64,000 nt of DNA from contig OY783197.1 in NCBI GenBank assembly GCA_963678675.1, forward strand, positions 24,161,934-24,225,933. The letters run 5' to 3'. The notes under the pieces were generated by a model, which saw only the letters and a program-made list of their open reading frames with translations, was not told where the DNA came from and did no database searches. Made by a program: the position numbers and the translations under genes. The DNA is from Xiphydria camelus (taxonomy: Eukaryota; Arthropoda; Insecta; Hymenoptera; Xiphydriidae). Shown here one piece after another: positions 1 to 12,024 of the stretch; position 1 is the first letter of the stretch, and each line of letters begins with the position of its first letter.

Positions 1-420
1 TTTGCCCTTTGTTTGCCCATGATTGCCCATCACTTTATTTTTTTTGCCCAACTCACCGTTTAGAAGATATAGCTAAAAATAGGGCGGGGGGCTAACTTCA
101 CGCTAGCCCCCCCATAACGTAATTTCGAAAATTCAAATGCATGATCGTTTGCCCTTTGTTTGCCCATGATTGCCCATCACTTTATTTTTTTTGTCCAACC
201 CACCGTTTAGAAGATATGGGGGGGGGGGAGCTAGCGTGAAGTTAGCCCCCCCATAGTGTAATTTCGAAAATTCAAATGCATGATCGTTTGCCCTTTGTTT
301 GCCCATGATTGCCCATCACTTTGTTTCGTTTGTCCAACTCACTGTTCAGAAGATATAGGGTGGGGAAGTGGGGAAGTATTACATATAAAACTTTGCCTCC
401 GCCGTCTTCATCGTAAGCGA
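1..420. repeat. Subterminal ~139-bp repeats, left end of foldback
   Basis: Three copies begin near 1, 146 and 285. Each starts CGTTTGCCCTTTGTTTGCCC, contains a small GC-rich palindrome (GGGGGGCTAACTTCACGCTAGCCCCCC in variants of both orientations), and ends with AATTTCGAAAATTCAAATGC. The inner palindrome is inverted between copies 1 and 2. Mirror copies lie at about 4860-5220. Confidence 0.8.
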
Positions 421-529
421 TCTACAATAGAACGGCGGAAGCAAAATGGTAAGTAGTAACACCTCGGCATCGCTTTCCCATTTTTAGATACAGTCTCAAT
501 GTGCATTTTCGACGTGATAACACTTCGGA

Positions 530-3500
530 ATCGTTTGCCCATTTTTAGAAAGATTATCAGTAAGCATTTTCGACGTTTGCCCAACCCGTGGAACCGCTCT
601 ACAGCGAGTTTCATAAGTGATGTAAAAATGAAAAATCGTAAAATCGGTGATATCAACTCGGAAACGTTTGCCCATTTTTAGAAAGAGCTTCAGTAAGTAT
701 TTTCGACGTTTGCCCAACCCGTGGAATCGCTCTACAGCGAGTTTCATAAGTGATGTAAAAATGAAAAATCGTAAAATCGGTGATATCAACTCGGAAACGT
801 TTGCCCATTTTTAGAAAGATTATCAGTAAGCATTTTCGACGTTTGCCCAACCCGTGGAATCGCTCTACAGCGAGTTTCATAAGTGATGTAAAAATGAAAA
901 ATCGTAAAATCGGTGATATCAACTCGGAAACGTTTGCCCATTTTTAGAAAGAGCTTCAGTAAGCATTTTCGACGTTTGCCCAACCCGTGGAATCGCTCTA
1001 CAGCGAGTTTCATAAGTGATGTAAAAATGAAAAATCGTAAAATCGGTGATATCAACTCGGAAACGTTTGCCCATTTTTAGAAAGAGCTTCAGTAAGTATT
1101 TTCGACGTTTGCCCAACCCGTGGAATCGCTCTACAGCGAGTTTCATAAGTGATGTAAAAATGAAAAATCGTAAAATCGGTGATATCAACTCGGAAACGTT
1201 TGCCCATTTTTAGAAAGATTATCAGTAAGCATTTTCGACGTTTGCCCAACCCGTGGAATCGCTCTACAGCGAGTTTCATAAGTGATGTAAAAATGAAAAA
1301 TCGTAAAATCGGTGATATCAACTCGGAAACGTTTGCCCATTTTTAGAAAGAGCTTCAGTAAGTATTTTCGACGTTTGCCCAACCCGTGGAATCGCTCTAC
1401 AGCGAGTTTCATAAGTGATGTAAAAATGAAAAATCGTAAAATCGGTGATATCAACTCGGAAACGTTTGCCCATTTTTAGAAAGATTATCAGTAAGCATTT
1501 TCGACGTTTGCCCAACCCGTGGAATCGCTCTACAGCGAGTTTCATAAGTGATGTAAAAATGAAAAATCGTAAAATCGGTGATATCAACTCGGAAACGTTT
1601 GCCCATTTTTAGAAAGAGCTTCAGTAAGCATTTTCGACGTTTGCCCAACCCGTGGAATCGCTCTACAGCGAGTTTCATAAGTGATGTAAAAATGAAAAAT
1701 CGTAAAATCGGTGATATCAACTCGGAAACGTTTGCCCATTTTTAGAAAGAGCTTCAGTAAGTATTTTCGACGTTTGCCCAACCCGTGGAATCGCTCTACA
1801 GCGAGTTTCATAAGTGATGTAAAAATGAAAAATCGTAAAATCGGTGATATCAACTCGGAAACGTTTGCCCATTTTTAGAAAGAGCTTCAGTAAGCATTTT
1901 CGACGTTTGCCCAACCCGTGGAATCGCTCTACAGCGAGTTTCATAAGTGATGTAAAAATGAAAAATCGTAAAATCGGTGATATCAACTCGGAAACGTTTG
2001 CCCATTTTTAGAAAGAGCTTCAGTAAGTATTTTCGACGTTTGCCCAACCCGTGGAATCGCTCTACAGCGAGTTTCATAAGTGATGTAAAAATGAAAAATC
2101 GTAAAATCGGTGATATCAACTCGGAAACGTTTGCCCATTTTTAGAAAGATTATCAGTAAGCATTTTCGACGTTTGCCCAATCCGTGGAATCGCTCTACAG
2201 CGAGTTTCATAAGTGATGTAAAAATGAAAAATCGTAAAATCGGTGATATCAACTCGGAAACGTTTGCCCATTTTTAGAAAGAGCTTCAGTAAGCATTTTC
2301 GACGTTTGCCCAACCCGTGGAATCGCTCTACAGCGAGTTTCATAAGTGATGTAAAAATGAAAAATCGTAAAATCGGTGATATCAACTCGGAAACGTTTGC
2401 CCATTTTTAGAAAGAGCTTCAGTAAGCATTTTCGACGTTTGCCCAACCCGTGGAATCGCTCTACAGCGAGTTTCATAAGTGATGTAAAAATGAAAAATCG
2501 TAAAATCGGTGATATCAACTCGGAAACGTTTGCCCATTTTTAGAAAGAGCTTCAGTAAGTATTTTCGACGTTTGCCCAACCCGTGGAATCGCTCTACAGC
2601 GAGTTTCATAAGTGATGTAAAAATGAAAAATCGTAAAATCGGTGATATCAACTCGGAAACGTTTGCCCATTTTTAGAAAGATTATCAGTAAGCATTTTCG
2701 ACGTTTGCCCAACCCGTGGAATCGCTCTACAGCGAGTTTCATAAGTGATGTAAAAATGAAAAATCGTAAAATCGGTGATATCAACTCGGAAACGTTTGCC
2801 CATTTTTAGAAAGAGCTTCAGTAAGCATTTTCGACGTTTGCCCAACCCGTGGAATCGCTCTACAGCGAGTTTCATAAGTGATGTAAAAATGAAAAATCGT
2901 AAAATCGGTGATATCAACTCGGAAACGTTTGCCCATTTTTAGAAAGAGCTTCAGTAAGTATTTTCGACGTTTGCCCAACCCGTGGAATCGCTCTACAGCG
3001 AGTTTCATAAGTGATGTAAAAATGAAAAATCGTAAAATCGGTGATATCAACTCGGAAACGTTTGCCCATTTTTAGAAAGATTATCAGTAAGCATTTTCGA
3101 CGTTTGCCCAACCCGTGGAATCGCTCTACAGCGAGTTTCATAAGTGATGTAAAAATGAAAAATCGTAAAATCGGTGATATCAACTCGGAAACGTTTGCCC
3201 ATTTTTAGAAAGAGCTTCAGTAAGCATTTTCGACGTTTGCCCAACCCGTGGAATCGCTCTACAGCGAGTTTCATAAGTGATGTAAAAATGAAAAATCGTA
3301 AAATCGGTGATATCAACTCGGAAACGTTTGCCCATTTTTAGAAAGAGCTTCAGTAAGTATTTTCGACGTTTGCCCAACCCGTGGAATCGCTCTACAGCGA
3401 GTTTCATAAGTGATGTAAAAATGAAAAATCGTAAAATCGGTGATATCAACTCGGAAACGTTTGCCCATTTTTAGAAAGATTATCAGTAAGCATTTTCGAC

Positions 3501-4012
3501 GTTTGCCCAACCCGTGGAATCGCTCTACAGCGAGTTTCATAAGTGATGTAAAAATGAAAAATCGTAAAATCGGTGATATCAACTCGGAAACGTTTGCCCA
3601 TTTTTAGAAAGAGCTTCAGTAAGCATTTTCGACGTTTGCCCAACCCGTGGAATCGCTCTACAGCGAGTTTCATAAGTGATGTAAAAATGAAAAATCGTAA
3701 AATCGGTGATATCAACTCGGAAACGTTTGCCCATTTTTAGAAAGAGCTTCAGTAAGTATTTTCGACGTTTGCCCAACCCGTGGAATCGCTCTACAGCGAG
3801 TTTCATAAGTGATGTAAAAATGAAAAATCGTAAAATCGGTGATATCAACTCGGAAACGTTTGCCCATTTTTAGAAAGAGCTTCAGTAAGCATTTTAGACG
3901 TTTGCCCAACCCGTGGAATCGCTCTACAGCGAGTTTCATACGTGATGTAAAAATGAAAATTCGTAAAATCGGTGATATCAACTCGGAAACGTTTGCCCAT
4001 TTTTAGAAAGAT
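530..4012. repeat. 133-bp tandem satellite, left arm, ~26 units
   Basis: Units of 133 bp follow each other head to tail. They differ mainly in a short stretch before TCAGTAAG: type a has GATTATCAGTAAGCA, type b GAGCTTCAGTAAGCA, type c GAGCTTCAGTAAGTA. From left to right the order is a c a b c a c a b c b c a b b c a b c a b c a b c b. The a-b-c trimer (399 bp) is therefore the main higher-order unit in the inner half. Each unit contains two copies of GTTTGCCCA. The last unit (about 3850-3980) carries extra substitutions, as expected at an array edge. Open frames of 89 codons recur on the minus strand but rotate frame at each unit, and are not genes. Confidence 0.9.
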
Positions 4013-4700
4013 GACTGAAAGCTTACTGAAGCTCTTTCTAAAAATGGGCAAACGTTTCATTTTTACATCACTTATGAAACTCGCTGTAGAGCGATTCCAC
4101 GGGTTGGGCAAACGTCGAAAATGCTTACTGATAATCTTTCTAAAAATGGGCAAACGTTTCCGAGTTGATATCACCGATTTTACGATTTTTCATTTTTACA
4201 TCACTTATGAAACTCGCTGTAGAGCGATTCCACGGGTTGGGCAAACGTCGAAAATGCTTACTGAAGCTCTTTCTAAAAATGGGCAAACGTTTCCGAGTTG
4301 ATATCACCGATTTTACGATTTTTCATTTTTACATCACTTATGAAACTCGCTGTAGAGCGATTCCACGGGTTGGGCAAACGTCGAAAATGCCTACTGATAA
4401 TCTTTCTAAAAATGGGCAAACGTTTCCGAGTTGATATCACCGATTTTACGATTTTTCATTTTTACATCACTTATGAAACTCGCTGTAGAGCGATTCCACG
4501 GGTTGGGCAAACGTCGAAAATACTTACTGAAGCTCTTTCTAAAAATGGGCAAACGTTTCCGAGTTGATATCACCGATTTTACGATTTTTCATTTTTACAT
4601 CACTTATGAAACTCGCTGTAGAGCGGTTCCACGGGTTGGGCAAACGTCGAAAATGCTTACTGATAATCTTTCTAAAAATGGGCAAACGATTCCGAAGTGT
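4013..4700. repeat. 133-bp satellite, right arm (inverted, ~5 units)
   Basis: The same 133-bp unit continues in opposite orientation. Read from the right edge inwards the types are a c a b a and a truncated b at the turning point. The first four match the outer four of the left arm (a c a b); after that the arms differ. This implies that one arm expanded or the other contracted by unequal exchange after the arms became mirror images. The turning point near 4010-4030 has a short disrupted unit. Confidence 0.85.
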
Positions 4701-5270
4701 TATCACGTCGAAAATGCACATTGAGACTGTATCTAAAAATGGGAAAGCGATGCCGAGGTGTTACTACTTACCATTTTGCTTCCGCCGTTCTATTGTAGAT
4801 CGCTTACGATGAAGACGGCGGAGGCAAAGTTTTATATGTAATACTTCCCCACTTCCCCACCCTATATCTTCTGAACAGTGAGTTGGACAAACGAAACAAA
4901 GTGATGGGCAATCATGGGCAAACAAAGGGCAAACGATCATGCATTTGAATTTTCGAAATTACACTATGGGGGGGCTAACTTCACGCTAGCTCCCCCCCCC
5001 CATATCTTCTAAACGGTGGGTTGGACAAAAAAAATAAAGTGATGGGCAATCATGGGCAAACAAAGGGCAAACGATCATGCATTTGAATTTTCGAAATTAC
5101 GTTATGGGGGGGCTAGCGTGAAGTTAGCCCCCCGCCCTATTTTTAGCTATATCTTCTAAACGGTGAGTTGGGCAAAAAAAATAAAGTGATGGGCAATCAT
5201 GGGCAAACAAAGGGCAAACGATCATGTATTCAAAAATTTTTTATTCGGTGGTGGGGGGGCTAACTTCACA

Positions 5271-7944
5271 CAGGTCGCGTAAACGCGCAAACGCCCACGC
5301 CTCTCGCACCCTCCGGCTATTCCGTCCGATTCGCTAGGTCAGGGATCACCGCGAGAATGTTACTCATACCTGATCCACATCGATACGCGCGAGCGAGGGA
5401 AGCTGCAATTTAAAATAAAGCCCATAATTTCTCTCATCCTCGCTCTCCCCACCCCAACTTTTGCATCACCGTCGCCTCGTCACGTCACTTATTCCCGCGG
5501 AAAAGCGCCCGACGACGCGCGACGCCTCGGGGGAGCGCCGTTGAACACGGTCCGACATTTCTCGAAAACTCCGACACCTGCCCCCGCGCGGGCTGGCTCG
5601 CCCCTCTTTGCCAAGAGAACGCAGGGCTGGATGCTCTCACCCCTTCGGGGGCAGAGTTCGCACGTACCATTGATGCGGTGCAGACGATGAACTCGGAGGT
5701 AATAGCTGTTCGCGCGATTAGTGTATACAGCGTCTGCGGCGCGCGGAGCCAAATAGCCCCGGAAGGGAATAGGGCGAAATTAGTTGTCGGTACATTTCGC
5801 CGCATCCCAGACGAGTTTATTCGCTGGGTCTGCGTTCGCTCACGTATATACGCGCACGCGTACTGCCAGACGTTACGCGTTATCTCTAAGTGGGATTCGC
5901 GAATTCTGAACCGGCATATCGCGCGTGTTTATTTCATCGCGGTGCACCGGCGTCCTGCAGCGCGCTTGCCAGAGAGACGGGATTATACCGACCCGCGATG
6001 TATACACGGCATGCCGGTACCTACACAAGCGTCGAGTGCGCGCGCGCGCGTAATATCGAAAAATCGCGGGGACTGCCAAATCGATGTACTAAACGGGTTT
6101 AACCGGGCAGAGAATAATTAGGGTGTTGGCAGCGAGCCGAGCCGGGTTCCCGGAGAACAGATTCCGGGAGGAGGAGATATCTGCAGCGGGCTGCAGGGGG
6201 GCGTTTCATTTCGAGCGCGGAAGCTGGTCACACGCCGTTACTTAAAGTCCAAATGGTGAGTGGCGCGATTTTGGAAACGTATGCTCGCGATATTCCGGAC
6301 TCGATCTTTGGGCTCATCTCTTAGCGGAAGAGACGTCGCGTCGACTATAAAAAGGTCAACGCTTCGGTTGACATACCGAAAGTACGGGAAACATTTTTAT
6401 ATGGACATATCAAAAGTACCAAGAAGAAATTAGTTGACCAGGCGACTAAAACCCGTCTGAAATTGGCGATTGGTCATGTAATACGTAATACCAAGAAGTA
6501 AATGGAGAATTTGGCGTTTAGTGTTTTTGATAATTTAAAAAAAAATAACGGTTTTTATAAGCTCATTATTTTTTTATAATTAGATTACGTCTATAGGCAC
6601 TAGATGATGATATTATCTCCAAATTGGCGATTTGGCGCTTAGTCAAGTTATGCGTAACGACGTCCATATCATCCTCTTAATACTACAACTAGGTAACTCG
6701 AATTTTCGGTATTAAAATTGTGCACTTATTGCATGTATATATTAGTCGCTTTAGTGACTGTATCTATATCGTACTACTGGATTTCTAACCTTAAATATAC
6801 GACAGAATTAATCTCGTTGTAGCACCGAAAAGAGCGTGCAAAGTTGGATACAAAGTAGATAACTTAAAATACCTAGATGTAGTATTAAGGGGACGATATC
6901 TACATGCAGTTCTAGTGGAAAGAATTTTTGAGAGGTCCCATGATCGACCGCCTCCTTCATCCCTTTCCCTGTCCTCCCTCCATCGTCGACTTTTCACCTT
7001 CCGAGTCATCGAATCCCCGAGAAATGTATACAAATTATTCCCCCTCCATCGTCCCTCGCCTAGAGATCCCCTTACGTCAGCAATTTTCCTCGCTCCTTCT
7101 CCGTCGCTCGGCGTGTGACGTCCGTGGGATCGAACGGGGTTGGGCGCTCACCGATATATCGCGTAGAAGGTGCGCGACGCGTACCAACGGTACTTACCGA
7201 TGACGCGCAAATTGATTCCAGAAGCTGCAACACGTGAAAGCGCAATTCGGAAGCGCGATCGGCGCTCGATGGCTGGCGCCGCGGCTTGTGATGTGCAATT
7301 TTAACGAGATTGCCATCAAGTGCAGCGGCGGTAGGGGCGCGCGGCGATGCCGGAAAAATTAATCAATTCATCGCAAAGCCGCGCGTCCAGTTCGACGAAC
7401 CGACGAGGATTCCGTCGCTAACGGTTGGCGTGGAGAAATTGCATCGGGGCGTCGAAAGAAATTTTGAAAAATGCACGTGAAGGTCTATGCCGTAATTAAA
7501 AATTGAATGGAGAGATTGACAGAAAGGTGCACCGTAAAGCAGAGTTGATAGTCCACGTTTCAATGTATCCCGATACAACGTGAAATATGAATCAAGATTA
7601 GAACACAAAAATAGTTTTCGGAACACCCTACCGGAGTGGGTATAAATTTGAGATTATATTTATACCTTGGTAATATTTGTTCCTTTCCTTTGAGTACAAA
7701 AACGCTTCGGTATTCCGCGGGGTCCGGTTCTGTGTCTTGCATATCCAATTAATGGAGGGTTCCACGTGGGTCCTTCCGCCAGAGGCTTGCCTACACCCAA
7801 AACATGCCTCATCTAATTGCAATAGGGGAGAGTTACATAAATTAAACCGGCTCTCAAATTGGACCGCTAAATCTTGAACTAAGACACTGATAGTATAGGC
7901 AGGGATTTAAAGAAAAGTGCTCCGGTTTCTGGGAGCCGGATCGG
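5271..7944. other. Non-coding, partly CpG-rich; no gene recognised
   Basis: 5271-6260 and 6900-7400 are CpG-rich with long open frames on both strands, but no codon pattern, splice context or family resemblance supports a gene. 6260-6890 is AT-rich; it includes a short imperfect direct repeat around TACCAAGAAG (6415-6520) and a small hairpin GTCAACGCTTCGGTTGAC at 6354-6371. Near 7826 there is one isolated GGGGAGAGTT terminus followed by AAACCGGCTCTCAAATTGGA, a likely decayed relic of the element family seen at 10336. Confidence 0.5.
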
Positions 7945-8190
7945 TAAGGAAGAGTTGGCTATATTGTATTGTACTACTGCTTAAATTGTACCACCGTTTA
8001 TGTTTTATGAAATAAAGATGACAAAGCATTCCGTTGCATGGAAAATCAACAATGGTACGATTACTTACCACCATCTCTTTCGTACCACCATTGATTTTCT
8101 GCGAAACAGAGTGTTCCGCTATTTCTGTTTCATAAAATATCAGTGGTGGTGCGATTTAGGCGATGGTACAATGTAGACTCCCCCTATAGA
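7945..8190. mobile_element. Palindromic MITE, GGGAGTTGGCTATATTG-type terminus, copy 1
   Basis: The left half (GAGTTGGCTATATTG..., then TTTATGAAATAAAGATGACA...) is the imperfect reverse complement of the right half, which ends ...GGCGATGGTACAATGTAGACTCCCC. The centre is near 8065-8075 with GGTACG/CGTACC on either side. No coding potential. Related halves lie at 8472-8640 and 29560-29740. Confidence 0.65.
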
Positions 8191-8250
8191 CCATTTTTCC
8201 AATGTGTTATAAAATAGAAACTACAAAGGAACTACTACACTACTATTTCA

Positions 8251-8474
8251 TACAGTAAGAACAAAATTCATTTCATCGAAATGAACGTGTTTTTGAATAA
8301 TTCTAAGAGCACACTTATTCGATTAGAATGAATATCAATTGGACGTGTACATATTATTGCATTAATTGAATGTTATTTAGATCAAATTAGTATTCATTAA
8401 AATCGAATAAACGTAATTGTAGGACCGTCCAGAAACACGTTTAATTCGATTAAACAAATCTTTCTCTCAGTGTA
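8251..8474. mobile_element. MITE of the CACTGAGAAA terminus family
   Basis: The ends are TACAGTAAGAAC on the left and the complement of TACACTGAGAGAAAG on the right. The interior is AT-rich with several inverted ATTCATT/AATGAATA pieces and no ORF. It lies between two copies of the palindromic MITE, which suggests it inserted in or beside that repeat. The family has further likely members in this window at 23721, 26037, 30350, 59641 and 63439. Confidence 0.55.
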
Positions 8475-8642
8475 AAAAATCAACGGTGGTACGATTACTT
8501 ACCACACCATCCACCTGAATCTTACCACCATTTATTTTCTATGAAACAAAGCACTCTGCTATTTTTATACCATAAAATATCAGTGGTGGTGCAATTTAGG
8601 CGGTGGTGCAATATTGTCAACTCTCCTATACAGACTATTTTT
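8475..8642. repeat. Second, partial copy of the palindromic MITE at 7945
   Basis: AAATCAACGGTGGTACGATT through ATATCAGTGGTGGTGCAATT and GTGGTGCAATATTGTCAACT matches the right half of the 7945-8190 element with scattered changes. Confidence 0.65.
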
Positions 8643-9549
8643 CCCTGTATCACACTTTAAAAATAATAATGATGACATAATCATACATTTATCGTGTTTT
8701 ACGATACAAAATATCTATATTATAGAAAATCTTTCCAATTTATGCTTCCCTACTCCATCGAGCTCTCCTCCCAACGTGCTACTGCTGCAACGACGCGCAG
8801 CGCAGACCCAAGGGGTGACTCCCATTGAACTATTTAACGTTCAATCACTTTGCAGTCATCGTCGGACGGCAATCGCGCAAGTGTGTCGAGGGTTTCCCAC
8901 CATGATTGACGGAAGCTGCGCGCGACACAGTCGCGTTGGGTCTCAATGAACGCGTTTAGTTTAATGAGCACTCCCCGCAATCACAGCGGGCCGTCATGAA
9001 TTCATACAATGAATTCGAGACGCCCGCTCGCCCCGTTGAGTGACGCGATGTTGAGCCGTTCGGCGGTTGATTTAACGCGACGAATTTATTGTTATCGTTG
9101 CTCCGCGGAGTGGCAACAATGGCCCGTTAACATCGCGCAGCGTGTGTCCCGGAGGGCGAGAGAGAACGGAGGGTCGAGATTGCGTGAAGAGTCAGGGCGC
9201 GCGGAAGAACGCGTAGAGACTTTGTAGAGAGGGAGGAGAGCTTGCGAGGCTCTCTCTTGTATTCAATTTCTGAAGGACGGTGGGAGGGAACGTTGTCAAA
9301 GGAAACAATCGCGCTTACCTCGACTGAACGCTTCGAGCGGTAAGTATAGATTATATTTATAACGGGGGACGAAGAAGCATTTCCTTTTGATGTAATGAAG
9401 CGTATGAAATGAATGTTATCGTTCGCATCTTTTTGTTCAGAAACGCGCGAATTCGGGTGGTGCTGAAGCGAAGCGACTCGATCCATGAAGAATTCCTTGT
9501 GTTGGGAATCATATTGCGGCTCCTGGTGGTGAATTTGTAACTATGCAAG
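8643..9549. other. Non-coding; CpG-rich block 8745-9350
   Basis: The composition shifts from AT-rich to CpG-rich. Open frames (for example 8614-8949 and 9127-9486) show no recognisable protein features and overlap on opposite strands. No gene is supported. Confidence 0.45.
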
Positions 9550-10175
9550 GGTGTACTAGAATTTTCTTGACTACTTTCGGCGTAATTAAAGCGAAAATCA
9601 TGAAATGAAAGCTCTTTTCACATATAAATGAGCCGAAATTATCTTTCAAACTCATACACTAAAAAAGATGCTGATATTGGATTTACACAGTCAAACTTGT
9701 AAATATATTCTTATAAATGCAACTAATCTGGGTGTACAATTAATTACTCATTATGTAAACTGCATTAGACTCTGCAGTTGATTTTATGGTTTCTTAGTAA
9801 ATTTTACGTTTTTCTGCTGTAAATTTAACATTGCCCTGCGTCTATCACTTGGTAAGAGCAGATTGTGTTACAATTTACAATAATTAGTGTAGTGTTTACG
9901 TCAAATTTTTTTTATGTAATCATCATGCAACGGTAATGAAATCAGAAAATATCAAAGTTATTGGTATCAGACAACCCAAAATACGACGACGACCATATTG
10001 TTATGATAATAACATTTTTATCTCGAGTCGTATTCTCAGCTGATTCTAATTTCGAAAACGTAGTGTAAAGCGGAGATTTTGGAAAAAAATTATTTCAATA
10101 TGCGAGAGAGGATAATTGCGGAGAAAGTAGTCAAGAAAATTGTCCAATCTAGTGATAATTTTCTATAAACATCAT
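9550..10175. mobile_element. Dispersed repeat with inverted ends, copy 1 (diverged copy at ~59990-60400)
   Basis: The left end TTTTCTTGACTACTTTC is the reverse complement of GAAAGTAGTCAAGAAAA near 10123-10140, giving terminal inverted repeats of about 50-60 bp. The block from GCGAAAATCATGAAATGAAA to GGAACTATATGGGACTCTTG has a clearly related but diverged copy at 59990-60400. No ORF. This is an old non-autonomous DNA transposon family by structure. Confidence 0.6.
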
Positions 10176-10335
10176 TAGTTGAAAAATAAGGAACTATATG
10201 GGACTCTTGCCATTGAAGAAAAACTGGTATCAACGGATTACAAATCAGAATTCTCCACAGACTTCAAAAACTCCTTAACATATTGCGTGCCACGCTGTAA
10301 TCGCGCTGTAATCGCGAAATGTTGGTGTCACTCAT

Positions 10336-12024
10336 AGAGGAGAGTTGCCTATACTAAACCGGTATCTAAATTGAACCTCCTGGCTATTTTAAGTAAATGA
10401 GCATTTCCATGTCATCTATCCAATCTATCTATTCCAAGTAGGCATACTGACCGGTACTAAGGTTTGAATTTCTACTGATTCCAGAGATTTTGATTTTTGT
10501 CAAAATCTTAAGCGCTGATTGCAAAATCATGCACTTATTAACATATATGTATGTATACCCTATAGGTATACATATTGTATATTGACTATATCTTAAAGGA
10601 AATATCAAGTATTAACGATTTTATGTACGAGAACTTTTTTTCTTCATGAGAAATCATCGATGTCTTGGCGATTCTTTAAGATTTTGACAAAAATCGGAAT
10701 TTCTGGAATCGAACTCTCAACCATCCTATCTTGTGTATTTTTTCGCGTTGATTACGAAAATCATCAATATATTGAGGAAATCTCAAAGGAACACCGAGAT
10801 ATCCATGACTCTTTCATGAAAAAATAATTTTTCCGAACATAAAATCGCGGATATCTCACATTTCCTTTGAGATATGGACCTGATAACCATGATTTTCGGA
10901 ATCAGCGTGAAAAAATACATCGGATAGGGTGCTCGAGAGATCGATTTCAGATTTCAATTTTCGCGCAAAATTGAAAAAATGTTGAGTAAATTAAGATTTT
11001 GACAAAAATCGAAATCTCTGGAATCGAACTCTCGTCCACCCTATCCGATGTATTTTTTCACGCTGATTCCGAAAATGGCATATATACTGACGATATCTCA
11101 AAGGAAATATAAGATATCGGTGATTTAATGTACCAGAAAATTACTTTTTTCGCGGAAAATCATCGATATCTCAGTCTTCCTTGGAGATATCCTCAATATA
11201 TCTATAATTTTCGTAATCAGCGCGAAAAAATACATAAGATAGGATGGTCGAGAGTTCGATTCCAGAGATTTCGATTTTTGTCAAAATCTTAAGGCATATA
11301 CTCACGATTTTTACAAAAATCGAAATCTCTGGAATCGAACTCTCGACCATCCTATCTTATGTATTTTTTCGCGCTGATTACGAAAATTATAGATATATTG
11401 AGGATATCTCAAAGGAAGACCGAAATATCGATGATTTTCCGTGAAAAAAGTAATTTTCTGGTACATGAAATCACCGATATCTTAGATTTTCTTTGAGATA
11501 ACGTCAATATATCTGCCATTTTCGGAATCAGCGTGGAAAAATACATCGGATAGGATGGTCGAGAAATCGATTTTAGATATGTTAATTTTCGCGAAAAAAT
11601 TGAACTTTCAACCATCCTATCTTATGTATCTTTTCGTGCTGATTAAGAAAATTATAGATATATCGAGGCTATCTCAAAGGAAGACCGAAATATCGAAGAT
11701 TTTCCGTGAAAAAAAATAATTTTCTGGTACATGAAATCGCCGATACTTATACAGATTATATTTCCTTTGAGATATCGTCAATATATTTGCAATTTTCGGA
11801 ATTAGCGTGAACACATACATCAAATTGGGCCGTCAAGAGTTTGATTGATAAAATTAAAAGGGAGTTAAAAATTAAAATCTCTTATCTTATGTATTTTCTG
11901 TAGGTATACTGACCGGTACTAATGTTTGAACTTCTACTGATAGATGACGTGGAAATGCTCATTTACTTAAAATAGCCAGGAGGTTCAATTTAGGTACCGG
12001 TTCAATATAGGCAACTCTCCCCTA
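10336..12024. mobile_element. Non-autonomous palindromic element with GGGGAGAGTTGCCTATA termini
   Basis: The left end (GAGGAGAGTTGCCTATACTA, AAACCGGTATCTAAATTGAA, CCTCCTGGCTATTTTAAGTA) is repeated inverted at 11890-12024. The terminal repeats are about 150 bp, including TACTGACCGGTACTAA. The interior is a set of inverted and direct copies of a ~250-bp sequence containing GACAAAAATCGAAATCTCTG, CATCCTATCTTATGTATTTT and ATATCTCAAAGGAA. Short open frames in it are repeat artefacts. A related interior block lies at 27725-28235. Confidence 0.75.

Larger units (their letters stand above)
1..5270. mobile_element. Foldback (long inverted repeat) transposon, left end cut by window
   Basis: The first ~4010 bases reappear in inverted form up to about 5220, so the whole block folds back on itself. 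Each arm has, from outside inwards, three ~139-bp terminal repeats built on TTTGCCC motifs, a short single-copy part (about 345-520 left, 4700-4880 right), and a run of 133-bp units. The left arm has about 26 units, the right only about 5. The switch of orientation is near 4010-4030. A degenerate fourth terminal repeat (5219-5270) suggests the right end is near 5270; the left end lies before base 1. No transposase gene is present, so the element is non-autonomous. The architecture is that of Drosophila FB/Galileo foldback elements. Which superfamily mobilises it cannot be told. An assembly-collapsed palindrome is possible but unlikely, because the arms differ in length and unit order. Confidence 0.8.

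Noticed and set aside
408..4812. Dozens of overlapping 82-109 codon frames with the same protein start in the satellite
   Set aside because: They are produced by a stop-poor 133-bp repeat whose length is not a multiple of three, so each frame is simply reread one unit later. No start context, splice sites or family match.
5678..6121. 147-codon open frame
   Set aside because: Low stop-codon density from high CpG; composition and lack of motifs do not look like protein.
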